56,988 nucleotides of DNA, taken from positions 1 to 56,988 of the IMG/VR virus record IMGVR_UViG_3300009788_000017. One strand, written 5' to 3'. A program made the translations under genes and the position numbers. Origin of the DNA: a virus. Position 1 is the stretch's first letter, and each line of letters starts with the position of its first letter. This document shows, one piece after another, positions 27,147 through 35,350 of this stretch. The notes beneath the pieces are model-generated. The model made no database searches. It saw only the letters and a list, made by a program, of their open reading frames with translations, and was not told the origin of the DNA.

Positions 27147-27560
27147 TTAAGTCTTTCTCAAACCTGCTGAGGCGAACTTGGCGTGTGCTGCTAGATCCTT
27201 CAATGGTATTGAAAGATCATCCTGTGTGATCCCCAGTTCTGCCCGAGTCTCGTCGAGCCTGGAGATGAGATCGTTGCGGTACCTCACCAGCTCCTCGATT
27301 ACCTCGTCATGCTGGTGGGTCACCACCGGCAGTAGCTTCGATGCTAGCCCGTAGTCCACAACAGCCAGCGCAACCTGGACGCTTCTATCTACGTCCGTTG
27401 AGAGCGCACTGCCGCCACCTGTCAAGTTGGAGCGAAGGACTGAGTAGGTGGACTCGGAGGTCCCCATAAATAGCTGGGACACCTCGCGAGCAGTTAGACC
27501 ACAAAGACGGCGCAGCAACTCCAGCAACTTAAAAGTCTTGTAGGAAGTTGACAGCACCAT
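27147..27560 (-). CDS. Putative HTH DNA-binding regulator (137 aa)
   Basis: A 137-residue helical protein. Residues ~12-45 (LLELLRRLCGLTAREVSQLF then STYSVLRSNL) look like a helix-turn-helix; the C-terminal half is a charged coiled coil ending in a basic tail. It is the last gene of the leftward operon, ending at the terminator. A late regulator or DNA-binding protein is plausible; the specific family is not recognised. Confidence 0.5.
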   Translation of the reverse strand: MVLSTSYKTFKLLELLRRLCGLTAREVSQLFMGTSESTYSVLRSNLTGGGSALSTDVDRSVQVALAVVDYGLASKLLPVVTHQHDEVIEELVRYRNDLISRLDETRAELGITQDDLSIPLKDLAAHAKFASAGLRKT

Positions 27561-27563
27561 GAC

Positions 27564-28493
27564 TTACGACCCCTTATTCCAAGACTTGATGATGTCGGCC
27601 AGCTCAGCGTCACCCTCTACAACTGCACCGTCCGTGGCTGCTTCGGTCGGAGCCGCCGGTGCGCCAAGAGGCGGCGCAGTAGGAGCAGCAATAGCGGCGT
27701 CCACTGCGGCACTTAAAGCACTCGGAGCAGGGGCAGTCGGTGCAGTTGGAGCTACGGGAGCTACCTTCGCACCGCCACGGCGCTTCTTGAACACGCCTTT
27801 GCCGGTCACCGGAGGCACGTCAGAGGATGCCGACTTGGCGTGCTTGTCCTCGCTCCAGACTTCACCGGCAGAGTCGACCCAATCACCCTCATGTTGCCGT
27901 GGCCACTCAGTTGCAGCCGGTGCTGCAGGGGTCGATGGGACTTCAGGAGTAGCTGGCGCGGCCTTGGCCGGCATCTCCATGTAGCCATGCTCGACAAGCT
28001 GATCGTCGGTCCAGCCAGTATCCAAGAACTGCTGCCGTGTAGCCCCGGCGGCCTTGGCAGTCATGACAGGCTCGGGCTCTGCTACAGCTTCAGGAGTGGC
28101 CGGCGCCACAGGTGTTACCGGCGCCACAGGTGCCACAGGAGCGGCCGGTGCTTCAGGCTCAGGAGTGGGCGCAACGACAACCGGTTCGACCAGCTTGGCG
28201 TGGCCCTCGCTAACCATCTGATCGTGGCTCCAGCCTGCGTCCAGAAGCTGCTGGATGGTATAGCTGCCAGTGGCCTCGTACTCAGGCTCAGACGCTACGA
28301 CCGGCGCCGCGGTAACTACTTCAGCTTCAGCCATCTCGGCAGCGGTAACCGCACCGCCGAAGAACGCCTGCTCAGAATCCACGAACAAATCGATGGATGG
28401 CTCAGGGCCGTCGACTGCGACGACGAACATGTCGATCGCGACCTCACGGATCAGGTCTTGGGTCTTTGAATTTTTCACGTTGATTTTAATCAT
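27564..28493 (-). CDS. Ala/Pro-rich protein with two GW mini-repeats (309 aa)
   Basis: A 309-residue low-complexity protein rich in Ala, Pro, Val and Glu. Two ~20-residue mini-domains stand out: LLDAGWSHDQMVSEGHAKLV and FLDTGWTDDQLVEHGYMEM, each following an Ala/Pro linker; the same unit recurs twice in the next gene upstream. The C-terminus is basic (FKKRRGGAK) then acidic (AELADIIKSW). It may partner the probable ssDNA-associated protein encoded at 28578; that is inferred from the shared repeat. Confidence 0.55.
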   Translation of the reverse strand: MIKINVKNSKTQDLIREVAIDMFVVAVDGPEPSIDLFVDSEQAFFGGAVTAAEMAEAEVVTAAPVVASEPEYEATGSYTIQQLLDAGWSHDQMVSEGHAKLVEPVVVAPTPEPEAPAAPVAPVAPVTPVAPATPEAVAEPEPVMTAKAAGATRQQFLDTGWTDDQLVEHGYMEMPAKAAPATPEVPSTPAAPAATEWPRQHEGDWVDSAGEVWSEDKHAKSASSDVPPVTGKGVFKKRRGGAKVAPVAPTAPTAPAPSALSAAVDAAIAAPTAPPLGAPAAPTEAATDGAVVEGDAELADIIKSWNKGS

Positions 28494-28525
28494 CTTTCTA
28501 TTGCTCCGATATTATACGGTAGAGG

Positions 28526-28591
28526 CTATGCGCTTACGCAATGTAGGTTATGCGCTTACGCAATGTAGGTTACGCGCTTACGCAATGTAGC
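28526..28591 (-). repeat. Three 22-bp tandem repeats, each with a short palindrome
   Basis: Units start at 28526, 28548 and 28570. Each contains CGCTTACGCAATGTAGG (last unit ends GC), with TGCG-CTTA-CGCA as an imperfect dyad; the third unit has CGCG. The repeat overlaps the stop codon and last codons of the upstream gene (28578-29669) and lies before the start at 28493. It could be a regulatory or translation-delay element, or a slippage product. Confidence 0.85.
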
Positions 28592-29669
28592 CATGGATCT
28601 TTAGGGTCTCGTCGGTCCAGCCCTGCGCGATGAACTCATCGTACGCCACACCGTTGGCCTTGGCAGTCATCAGCGGCTTGGTGGGCTCGGGCGACGGGGC
28701 AGGTGGAGTGAGTGCTGCTTCAGGAGTTGGAGGCGGCGCGACTGCTGCGGTCTTAGGTGCAGGCACGGCTGGAGTCGGCTCGACCAGCTTGGCGTGCCCA
28801 GCTTCAACCATCTGCTCATGGCTCCAGCCCGCGTCCAGAAGCTCCTGGACCGAGTGAGTGCCTGTCGCCTCATATTTCGCAGGGGCAGCCAGTGCAGGGG
28901 CGCCGCCAGCAGGGAGCGCAGGAGTGGCAGAGGGGTCCGCTGCAACGCCACGGTTATTAGACGGCTTCATGGAGTTCAGCTCGTCGGATTTGCCCCGAGC
29001 GATCATACGGGCGGCAGCTTCAGCTTCCAGCCAGGACTCACCGCGGAACGCCAGCTGCGGGTGCTCGTCGCTGGTGAAGGTCATCTCGGTAATCAGTGCC
29101 TGCATCGGAGCGCCGTGCTTGATTAACTCCTGGCCGTAGGCACTCAACGCCTTGAGGCTGGTGGCTGGGACGCGCAGTACTGCGACATCACCATCCAACT
29201 GGTCGAACGGCACGACGAACAGGTTCTTATGGTCGCCACACAGTTTGCCCTTAGTGGGCTGACCCGCTGCGTCCTTGCCGGACCCAAACACGTTGTGAGG
29301 GCATTCAGTGCAGGACCGTGATACCGGCGCCGAGACGAAGCCATCCGGTGTGAGGCCATCGGACGAGAAGCAGTCAGGGGCGTCGACCGAACCAGGTGTG
29401 TACGCACCGACGTAGAACGACTTGGCGCAGCCCTTGGGCGGATCCATGCCGAGGATCACAGCCTTGAACGGCTGACCGGCGGGGAACGGCGTCTCTTCGC
29501 CATCCTTCACAAACCGGAACTGCTTGCCCTTGATGGAGATGGAGGGCAGCGACAGGAAGCTGGTCACCAGGCCTGCGGCTTCAGCGGCATCGACAGCGTA
29601 CTGCTGAAGGTGAGCTGGCAGTCCGGTCGAGCCCTGGCCCAGTACTGACGGTACGTTTGGAGTAGTCAT
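28578..29669 (-). CDS. Probable ssDNA-binding/replication protein with cysteine cluster and GW repeats (363 aa)
   Basis: A 363-residue protein in the replication operon. Residues ~40-130 are beta-rich (IKGKQFRFVKDGEETPFP...) and hold four cysteines (DCFSS, SCTEC, LCGDH) that suggest a zinc site. The C-terminal third is an Ala/Pro linker with LLDAGWSHEQMVEAGHAKLV and FIAQGWTDETLKIHGYIA, matching the mini-domains of the 27564 gene. ssDNA binding is inferred from the operon and general similarity to phage replication proteins of this layout; no OB-fold motif is proven by eye. Confidence 0.5.
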   Translation of the reverse strand: MTTPNVPSVLGQGSTGLPAHLQQYAVDAAEAAGLVTSFLSLPSISIKGKQFRFVKDGEETPFPAGQPFKAVILGMDPPKGCAKSFYVGAYTPGSVDAPDCFSSDGLTPDGFVSAPVSRSCTECPHNVFGSGKDAAGQPTKGKLCGDHKNLFVVPFDQLDGDVAVLRVPATSLKALSAYGQELIKHGAPMQALITEMTFTSDEHPQLAFRGESWLEAEAAARMIARGKSDELNSMKPSNNRGVAADPSATPALPAGGAPALAAPAKYEATGTHSVQELLDAGWSHEQMVEAGHAKLVEPTPAVPAPKTAAVAPPPTPEAALTPPAPSPEPTKPLMTAKANGVAYDEFIAQGWTDETLKIHGYIA

Positions 29670-29673
29670 TGAC

Positions 29674-30138
29674 TTAGTTTCCTTTTCGGATTTGGACGAC
29701 GTCTTCTTTGAAGTAGCCGACCCCGTCGGGCATCAGCCCTTCGTGATCAGCCATGTATGATTTGCAGTTGGTCTTGTTGGCGCTCAGCGTCAACAGGTCG
29801 AACGACTCAGCGCTGCTGATAGCCTCGGCGAATCCAACAGCTGAGTCAGCCTCAACCAGGCCCAGCTCAACGAGCGTGGCAGCCATGCCGGTGGCGATGG
29901 TCAGCTTGAACTCAGGCTTGTCATCGATCTTGACGCTGTCCTTGGTGGTGCGGAACGCGGTGTGGCCAGCAGCCTTGACCGAGTCGGTGCCCATTTCGAG
30001 CATGGTCTTCTTGAGGTAGGCCTCCAGCTTGCCCATCTGCTCCTTCTTGCCTTTCTTAGACTCCTCGAACTCCCGGCTCTCCTTGGCAATGTCATCACGG
30101 ATGTTGATGTACGCGGTCAGGACTTCACTCAGCTGCAT
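29674..30138 (-). CDS. Conserved phage replication-operon protein of unknown function (154 aa)
   Basis: A 154-residue protein with an N-terminal coiled-coil (residues ~8-48, REFEESKKGKKEQMGKLEAY) followed by a beta/alpha part with DSVKAAGHTAFRTTKDSVKI. This pattern (short coiled coil, then a KTxxGTAYRTTKxSV-like segment) recurs in many phage proteins near DNA polymerase genes whose role is not settled. Start is ATG after AAGGAGAAAGATC. It lies 4 bases upstream of the 28578 gene in the same operon. Confidence 0.6.
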   Translation of the reverse strand: MQLSEVLTAYINIRDDIAKESREFEESKKGKKEQMGKLEAYLKKTMLEMGTDSVKAAGHTAFRTTKDSVKIDDKPEFKLTIATGMAATLVELGLVEADSAVGFAEAISSAESFDLLTLSANKTNCKSYMADHEGLMPDGVGYFKEDVVQIRKGN

Positions 30139-30180
30139 GATCTTTCTCCTTCAGTCAGATAACTTGATAGCAATAGTAAG

Positions 30181-31743
30181 TTAATTTCTAAACATGTCAA
30201 GTAATAAGCCTTGAGTATTCTCTTTATTTTTAAGTCGTTTGTACACAGCCTTCTCGATGGGCGTGCAGATGAGGTGCTTGATATACTGGTGGCGCTCCTG
30301 GCCAGGTCGTGTGATCCGACCAATAGCCTGCTCGTAGATCTCATAGTTGTCGACCGGGCCCCAGAACAGGATGGTGTTCGAGGCGGTCAGCGTCAGGCCG
30401 TGAGCCATCGCCGCCGGGTGCGCCACGATCACGTTGAGCTCCCCGTCCTGGAATCCAGTGAAGATCTCGTCCCTCTTCTTGGCACCGACGCCTCCATTGA
30501 CCACGCCGTAGGTCAGACCTTCATGCTTCGTATCGAAGTGCTCGGTGACCCGGTTGATCGCGTTCTTGTACGGCATGAAGATGATCAGCTTGTCGCCGAC
30601 CTCCTCCAGTATGTTGTCCAGCTCCTGGAGCTTGGGCGTCACGTCGATAACATGGTTCTCACCGGCGCCGTCGTAAATGGCGCCGCACGCCACCTGCAGC
30701 AGCTTGCCCAGCTTGACGCCTTCGTTCACCGCGGTAATAGTGCCATCGTTGAACTCAGCCACGAAGTTGTCATTCATGTCCTTGTACGCCTTCTCCTGCT
30801 GCTTGGACATCTTGACCTCGTGGTCGACGAACATCGCAGGCGGCAGATCCAAGCACTCAGAACGCTGGAATCGGATGGCTGGCTTGAGGCTGGAGTACAC
30901 CGTATCCTCCCATCCTCTCTTGGGTACCCACTTGAACTGGGTGATCTTGAACATGGTCTGGTCCCGGAACCGTGAGAAGTACCCGGGTACCGTCTTAGGG
31001 TTGACGATCCGGGCCTGAGCCCACGCATCGGTCGGAGCCTTGGGCATCGGCGACCCAGTCATCCACCACACACCACGTTTCGACTCAGGGCCACACACAG
31101 CGTTGGCAGCCTTCCACAGCTGAGTGCTCTGGTTCCGCATGCGGGCACCTTCGTCCATGATGACGTGGGTGATGTCGTGGCGCTGGGCCAGTTCGTCCTT
31201 CAGCATCTTCAGGCCTTCGTGGTTGACGATGTAGAAATCAACGTCGTCTCGGAGCCGGGAGCGCCGGGTTGCCTGTGATCCATGCAGGATCGCATACTTG
31301 CGGTGCATCAGGTGTGTGAAAATCTCAGCCCCCCAGACTCGATGCAGCGTGGAGAGCGTGGAGCAGATCAGCACCCGTCCCATCTCCTTGCGGTTCATCA
31401 TGTAGTCGGCGGCCCACAGTGCGGTCAAAGACTTCGAGGTGCCGATGTCGTTGAAACAGAAGCTGCGAGGGTTGCGGACCATGAAGTCAGCAGTGGTGCG
31501 CTGATGATCGAACGGGGACGGGTACTTGCTGGGCCAGTGGTAGTCACGGAGGATGCCACTCTTGATGTTGATGCCGACGCCAGCTAGCCGCCGGCACGCC
31601 TCGTCTGAGTGCTCCACGATCACGTAGGGCTCCAGCCTATAGAAGATCTGCTGGAACCTCAGGCCTCCGAAGTTGAGGCCCGTCACCTTGCGGGTCGGGA
31701 CCAGGATCGCGTTGAAAGTCGGGAGTGAGATCACGTCAGACAA
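30181..31743 (-). CDS. SNF2-like DEAD/H helicase (520 aa)
   Basis: A 520-residue superfamily-2 helicase, probably for DNA translocation or replication restart. Motifs: a divergent Walker A, NDIGTSKSLTALWA (the usual G-K-T/S box reads G-T-S-K-S), DEGA in place of DEAH/DEGH (MDEGARMRN), WWMTGSPMPKAP (motif III), and QAIGRITRPGQERHQY (motif VI). Start appears to be TTG 31743 preceded by GAGGAAACGATT; no ATG is suitable. It overlaps the VRR-NUC gene by 13 bases. Confidence 0.82.
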   Translation of the reverse strand: MSDVISLPTFNAILVPTRKVTGLNFGGLRFQQIFYRLEPYVIVEHSDEACRRLAGVGINIKSGILRDYHWPSKYPSPFDHQRTTADFMVRNPRSFCFNDIGTSKSLTALWAADYMMNRKEMGRVLICSTLSTLHRVWGAEIFTHLMHRKYAILHGSQATRRSRLRDDVDFYIVNHEGLKMLKDELAQRHDITHVIMDEGARMRNQSTQLWKAANAVCGPESKRGVWWMTGSPMPKAPTDAWAQARIVNPKTVPGYFSRFRDQTMFKITQFKWVPKRGWEDTVYSSLKPAIRFQRSECLDLPPAMFVDHEVKMSKQQEKAYKDMNDNFVAEFNDGTITAVNEGVKLGKLLQVACGAIYDGAGENHVIDVTPKLQELDNILEEVGDKLIIFMPYKNAINRVTEHFDTKHEGLTYGVVNGGVGAKKRDEIFTGFQDGELNVIVAHPAAMAHGLTLTASNTILFWGPVDNYEIYEQAIGRITRPGQERHQYIKHLICTPIEKAVYKRLKNKENTQGLLLDMFRN

Positions 31744-32084
31744 AATCGTTTCCTCAGTTTCTCGGAGAGCTCGGGCACACCTTCAGTACCAGAGCATATC
31801 GCTGCGAACCCGGACGCCTTGGTGATGGCCGCGAGCTGCTGATACTGGAGCGGGCGGGCCTTCTTGACGCCGGAGCGCTTAGCCTCGACGCCAACGAGCA
31901 TCCCATATGTCTGGCCCACCATCTCCTGAGTAATCACCACAGGGACACCGGCCAGATGGTCCGGGACACCGCCCTGGCCGAACCCATTGGGGACGACCAT
32001 CAGGTGCCAGGCGTCAGGCCAGATCGCTAGGATCTCGGCCTTGATCGCCTTCTTGGCGTCGGCTTCGATTTCAGGCTGGGCCAT
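31731..32084 (-). CDS. VRR-NUC nuclease (117 aa)
   Basis: A 117-residue single-domain nuclease of the VRR-NUC branch of the PD-(D/E)XK fold. Visible motifs: an N-terminal Glu (EIEADAKKAIKAEI), VVPNGFGQGGVPD with the Asp, LVGVEAKRSG (E-x-K) and a downstream QYQQL. Phage homologues cleave Holliday junction-like DNA. Its start overlaps the stop of the DEDDh exonuclease gene (TGATG). Confidence 0.85.
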   Translation of the reverse strand: MAQPEIEADAKKAIKAEILAIWPDAWHLMVVPNGFGQGGVPDHLAGVPVVITQEMVGQTYGMLVGVEAKRSGVKKARPLQYQQLAAITKASGFAAICSGTEGVPELSEKLRKRFCLT

Positions 32085-32743
32085 CAGGCTTCCAGCTCAT
32101 CTATAAGTACGTCAAGAGCCTTCCCAAGGGCTTCAACTCCGCCGTGCTCTTCCGCGAAGGCTTCATACCTAAGCGCCATACGGTAGTCACTGGCGGCTTG
32201 CCACATACGCTCAGTCCGATCGACCCGACTACGACACTCCATCAGCTGGCGGTGCTGGTTCTGGCAGTCATCCAACGCGTTGTGGCTGATGTTGTCGTGC
32301 TTCGAGACGCTGCACTCCTTCATCATGGTGCGCAGGTCTCGTGGCATGAAGTACTTCCAAGGCACTGCAACACCGTACTGCTCGCAGGCGTGCTCCAGCA
32401 GGTTGAAGTCGAACGAGCCCTTGGCCCACACTGCGTCTAGCTTGTGCTCGTTGAGGTAACTCCAGAGGCGCTTCAACGCTACGCCTATCGGCACGGCGTC
32501 CTTCGAGGTCAGCGCTTTGTGCGCCACGCCTGAGATCTTCGGGTTGAGCCAGAACGCCAACGTGCTGGCGCTGACGGTGCGAGGCTCGTACACTCCCGCC
32601 TTTTCAAGTTGGGTACTCACCTGGATGTCAAGGCAGAACTCCTCAAGCACCTTGGGCCCATCGAAGATCACAACTCCGATCTGGAAGATTACAGCTGAGT
32701 TCGCAGTGTCCAGGGTTTCGATGTCGATCATTGCTTCAGTCAT
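32084..32743 (-). CDS. DEDDh 3'-5' exonuclease (219 aa)
   Basis: A 219-residue exonuclease of the DnaQ/DEDDh type, close in outline to phage DexA/Rv2179c-type 3'-5' exonucleases. Acidic residues: Asp and Glu in MIDIETLDT (residues ~6-12), KGSFDFNLLE, and HNALDD (His and Asp of the last motif). I set the start at ATG 32743 (GGAG leader) rather than the far-upstream frame start at 32833. It is coupled to VRR-NUC downstream and may trim DNA or RNA ends during recombination. Confidence 0.82.
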   Translation of the reverse strand: MTEAMIDIETLDTANSAVIFQIGVVIFDGPKVLEEFCLDIQVSTQLEKAGVYEPRTVSASTLAFWLNPKISGVAHKALTSKDAVPIGVALKRLWSYLNEHKLDAVWAKGSFDFNLLEHACEQYGVAVPWKYFMPRDLRTMMKECSVSKHDNISHNALDDCQNQHRQLMECRSRVDRTERMWQAASDYRMALRYEAFAEEHGGVEALGKALDVLIDELEA

Positions 32744-32744
32744 T

Positions 32745-33047
32745 TTAATGCTCCAACTTATCAGTGATTTCAGTGTCCAGCGTGGAGATGATGTCAGCCA
32801 CCCACGCCTCAAGGTCGTCGATCTCGGCGCCATGGCTCAGCTCAGTCAGAACGCTGAACTGGTATGTGCTGCCATCGTGCTCCACGAACACGATGGTCTC
32901 GACGACGACAGACTCGTCAGTGGCTCGGCACGTCATCACGACGCCCTCACCGAAGTTGTTGCGAAGTTCTTTGAGTACGGTGCTTAGTTCTTTGAACATG
33001 GTTGGCTTCCTCAGCAAATCTGGATAGTCATCGATATCGTTGAACAT
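32745..33047 (-). CDS. Hypothetical protein (100 aa)
   Basis: A 100-residue acidic protein preceded by AAGGAGAAACC-ATG. Residues ~35-80 look beta-rich (VVMTCRATDESVVVETIVFV), the rest helical. No family recognised. It sits between the ligase and the exonuclease in the replication operon. Confidence 0.55.
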   Translation of the reverse strand: MFNDIDDYPDLLRKPTMFKELSTVLKELRNNFGEGVVMTCRATDESVVVETIVFVEHDGSTYQFSVLTELSHGAEIDDLEAWVADIISTLDTEITDKLEH

Positions 33048-33056
33048 GGTTTCTCC

Positions 33057-34205
33057 TTAAACTAACGGCTGGCCGGTGTCGTCACATTGACGAGGCCCCA
33101 GCCCAATTGCGAACGATGGCAGCCCAGTGACGGTAAGCGACTGGTACTTCACCTTCCACCACTCGCCTACCAGCTGCGACTTCTGGAGTAGCATCGCCTT
33201 GCGCTCGTCATGGGATTTCTTCGGCGTGCAGTTGAACAGCTTCTTTTCAGGGCCGAACTCACATTGCAGCATGGCGTTGCCGTTCTTATCTGGCCAGACG
33301 TTCACCACCTTGCACTCGCAGTCGATGAATGGTTTGCACTTAAACAGACCACTGGACCGCTGCCCGACTGCGTACTCCGAGCCTATATGGCGGAGCATCA
33401 CGCCCTCTAGCCTGTGCTGCATGAATCTGTCCCGAAGCTTAAGCATGTCAGCCTCAGAGCTACATGGATGGCAGAGCACTAGCTTCAATAGGTTGCCGTA
33501 CTTCGGGGCGATCATCTCCATGGCTGCCGTCAGTACGCGGTGTCGCTCCTCGAACGGCATATCAGGTACGACGATGTCGAATAGGTAGAACTCCAGTTCC
33601 GCCGTATCGTCTTGAAGTCGCTCGGCCGCTGACAGTATATGAGAGCAGAGCCAGCCATGGCGGTAGACCTCACCATCTATAATCCGACATGGGTCAGGTC
33701 CTTCCAGGTCTGCTCCAAGTAACTCATTGACCTTCCACAGCAGGTCATCAGCAGCGTCGTCCAGGTGTGGGAGATCGTAAGCTAGGCCGGTGCGGCTGAG
33801 GAACTCCTGCTTGGATGAGGTAGCTCGGAGCCGCCCGTAGCCTAGCCGCAGACCGTCGAGCTTGGCCTGGGCCACCGTCCGAGTCCAGTCCACCTGGTGT
33901 GGCACCTTGAGGTAGTCCTGAGCCAGCATCGGCCGGAACTGGAGACCAGCCTGCTCAATGTCCTCGTGGTAGTCTTCACGCTCAATCTGGATGCGGTGCT
34001 TGGCCTCAGCCTCAAGGACTGCCTGCTGCCTGGCCGTGGTCTCATTGGCCTTGCCGACGTTCTTAGGGTGGGCCTCGGTGATCTGGCTGACCAGCTTCCC
34101 ATCCGTTAGGCCGAAGGTCACATGGACGTGGGATGCGACTGTCGTGACAGACCACTGCCGGGCCCGGCCTTTGCTATCGCGTTTGTAGAGAGTCGGGAGG
34201 CTCAT
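33057..34205 (-). CDS. ATP-dependent DNA ligase (382 aa)
   Basis: A 382-residue DNA ligase that seals nicks. Motif I is AQAKLDGLR with the adenylated Lys115; others are FLSRTG, IIDGEVYRHG, FYLFDIV, LEGVMLR and LFKCKP, ending in an OB-like C-terminus. About 90 N-terminal residues precede motif I (beta-rich, ...QWSVTTVASHVHVTFGLTDG), a WGR-like or phage-specific extension. Its ATG overlaps the stop of a tiny upstream frame (ATGA). Confidence 0.9.
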   Translation of the reverse strand: MSLPTLYKRDSKGRARQWSVTTVASHVHVTFGLTDGKLVSQITEAHPKNVGKANETTARQQAVLEAEAKHRIQIEREDYHEDIEQAGLQFRPMLAQDYLKVPHQVDWTRTVAQAKLDGLRLGYGRLRATSSKQEFLSRTGLAYDLPHLDDAADDLLWKVNELLGADLEGPDPCRIIDGEVYRHGWLCSHILSAAERLQDDTAELEFYLFDIVVPDMPFEERHRVLTAAMEMIAPKYGNLLKLVLCHPCSSEADMLKLRDRFMQHRLEGVMLRHIGSEYAVGQRSSGLFKCKPFIDCECKVVNVWPDKNGNAMLQCEFGPEKKLFNCTPKKSHDERKAMLLQKSQLVGEWWKVKYQSLTVTGLPSFAIGLGPRQCDDTGQPLV

Positions 34206-34303
34206 GAGTCAGACACCATTACTGTTAGCAGGACGAGTCCACCCATGGCCAGCCATACCGCAGCCGTCCACATCCAGTCGTGCTTGCCTTTGGTGTAGCT
34301 CAT
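34202..34303 (-). CDS. Tiny membrane protein (33 aa)
   Basis: A 33-residue frame: MSYTKGKHDWMW, then a hydrophobic segment (TAAVWLAMGGLVLLTVMV), then SDS. Its stop overlaps the ligase start (ATGA), a normal arrangement for coupled genes, which makes a real gene more likely than chance. Role unknown. Confidence 0.55.
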   Translation of the reverse strand: MSYTKGKHDWMWTAAVWLAMGGLVLLTVMVSDS

Positions 34304-34304
34304 A

Positions 34305-34835
34305 TCAATACCCCTGTTGCAGTTCTTTATGGAGGCACTTAGCTAGCTCGCCTGCGATCCGCTCAACGCCGCCATGCCAAAGGGCTTCACGCGACCCACG
34401 CCACGCAGCACACTGGTTCGCCACGCCACGGTGCTGCAGCTGCACTTCAAAGTGAACCGCGTCGCGGAACTCGTTACTGTCTCGAAGCTCCGCCTCCAGC
34501 TCGTATAGCGGGATGCGTGTGAAGTCGATGGCTTTGGGAGGCTCGTTTGGAGCTGACACATCCAGCATGATCAGAGGCTCCGTACGCTTTGCGATCCAAT
34601 GGTCTTCATGGATCACAGTGGCTGCACTCAGAGCGATCGAATCAGGGTTGATAGAGCGCACCACCTCCACGACCCGCTTCGCTGATGTGATCGACTGTGC
34701 GAAGTCCTGCTCAAGCTGGTCTGCTCGGGCAGCCTCTCGCGCCAGGCTGGCGTAGCAGTTCCAGTAGTTGGCCTTCACTGCTGCAAGTTCAGCCTGCATC
34801 GCCCGCTTCTGATTCCTTCCGAATCGTTTGCTCAT
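34305..34835 (-). CDS. Hypothetical protein (176 aa)
   Basis: A 176-residue protein with a basic N-terminus (MSKRFGRNQKRAMQAEL) and a long helix to residue ~65, then an alpha/beta C-terminal part. The start at 34835 has a strong leader (GGAGAAGGGAA). It overlaps the next gene upstream (ATGA). No family recognised. Confidence 0.6.
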   Translation of the reverse strand: MSKRFGRNQKRAMQAELAAVKANYWNCYASLAREAARADQLEQDFAQSITSAKRVVEVVRSINPDSIALSAATVIHEDHWIAKRTEPLIMLDVSAPNEPPKAIDFTRIPLYELEAELRDSNEFRDAVHFEVQLQHRGVANQCAAWRGSREALWHGGVERIAGELAKCLHKELQQGY

Positions 34836-35140
34836 TTCCCTTCTCCCCAGATCCATGAATAGATGACAAACCATGCTGGGCGGCGCGTCATCCTTAATTT
34901 ATTGAGCTCAAACCGCAGGCTGTGGAGCTCATCCTCCTTAGGTCCGATCACTATGACCGGAGTCTGATCCGCCTTGGCAGCCTCGAGCTCCTGCAGCAGC
35001 TTGGCGTAGTTGACCTTATGGGACTCTAGCGTAGCCTGCAACTTCGTCCCTGCGCGCCCACTTTGCAAGAGTCGCAGCTCAGCAGCTTGGTTCTTCGCAC
35101 GCTCCAGTAGCTGAGCGTATGTCAGTGATTCGAGCTGCAT
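34832..35140 (-). CDS. Hypothetical coiled-coil protein (102 aa)
   Basis: A 102-residue protein, mostly a heptad-like helix (residues ~5-60 and ~70-85), ending WFVIYSWIWGEGK. Coupled to genes on both sides by overlapping codons (ATGA and TGATG). No family recognised. Confidence 0.6.
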   Translation of the reverse strand: MQLESLTYAQLLERAKNQAAELRLLQSGRAGTKLQATLESHKVNYAKLLQELEAAKADQTPVIVIGPKEDELHSLRFELNKLRMTRRPAWFVIYSWIWGEGK

Positions 35141-35349
35141 CAGAAAGGCTCCTCTTCATCTAGCGGCTCTAGCCGGTCAGGGTCGTCAGGGTTTACGACC
35201 TCGGCAACCTCATCCAGGCTAAGGATGCCCTTGCTGTGGAGCAGTTCGGTAAGACGTCCGGTGACTTCTCCAGTGGCTCGCTTGCCGACGTACTCAGAGA
35301 GTGTCGTCTCCTCGACATCGCAGCGGCCAGTCCATGCTCGAATATCCAT
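35140..35349 (-). CDS. Small acidic hypothetical protein (69 aa)
   Basis: A 69-residue acidic protein (MDIRAWTGRCDVEETTLSEY...), ending DRLEPLDEEEPF. The start at ATG 35349 follows GCGAGGATGAT; the upstream alternative is a TTG. It begins two bases after the duplicated nuclease tail frame. No family recognised. Confidence 0.55.
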   Translation of the reverse strand: MDIRAWTGRCDVEETTLSEYVGKRATGEVTGRLTELLHSKGILSLDEVAEVVNPDDPDRLEPLDEEEPF

Positions 35350-35350
35350 A

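Noticed and set aside
28511-28541. TATAAT (511-516) with TTGCGT as a promoter for the 27564 gene
   Set aside because: Spacer is 19 bp, and the predicted start would fall inside the ribosome-binding site.
28526-28591. Tandem 22-bp repeats considered as a CRISPR array
   Set aside because: Units are directly adjacent without unique spacers, and no Cas genes besides a lone Cas4-like nuclease that belongs to phage recombination.
30139-30180. TTAACT/TTATCT boxes as a promoter before the 30138 gene
   Set aside because: Both boxes are weak and the gene is within an operon; not distinguishable from chance.
30211-30975. 254-aa plus-strand frame opposite the SNF2-like helicase
   Set aside because: Antisense shadow; the minus-strand helicase has clear motifs and operon context.
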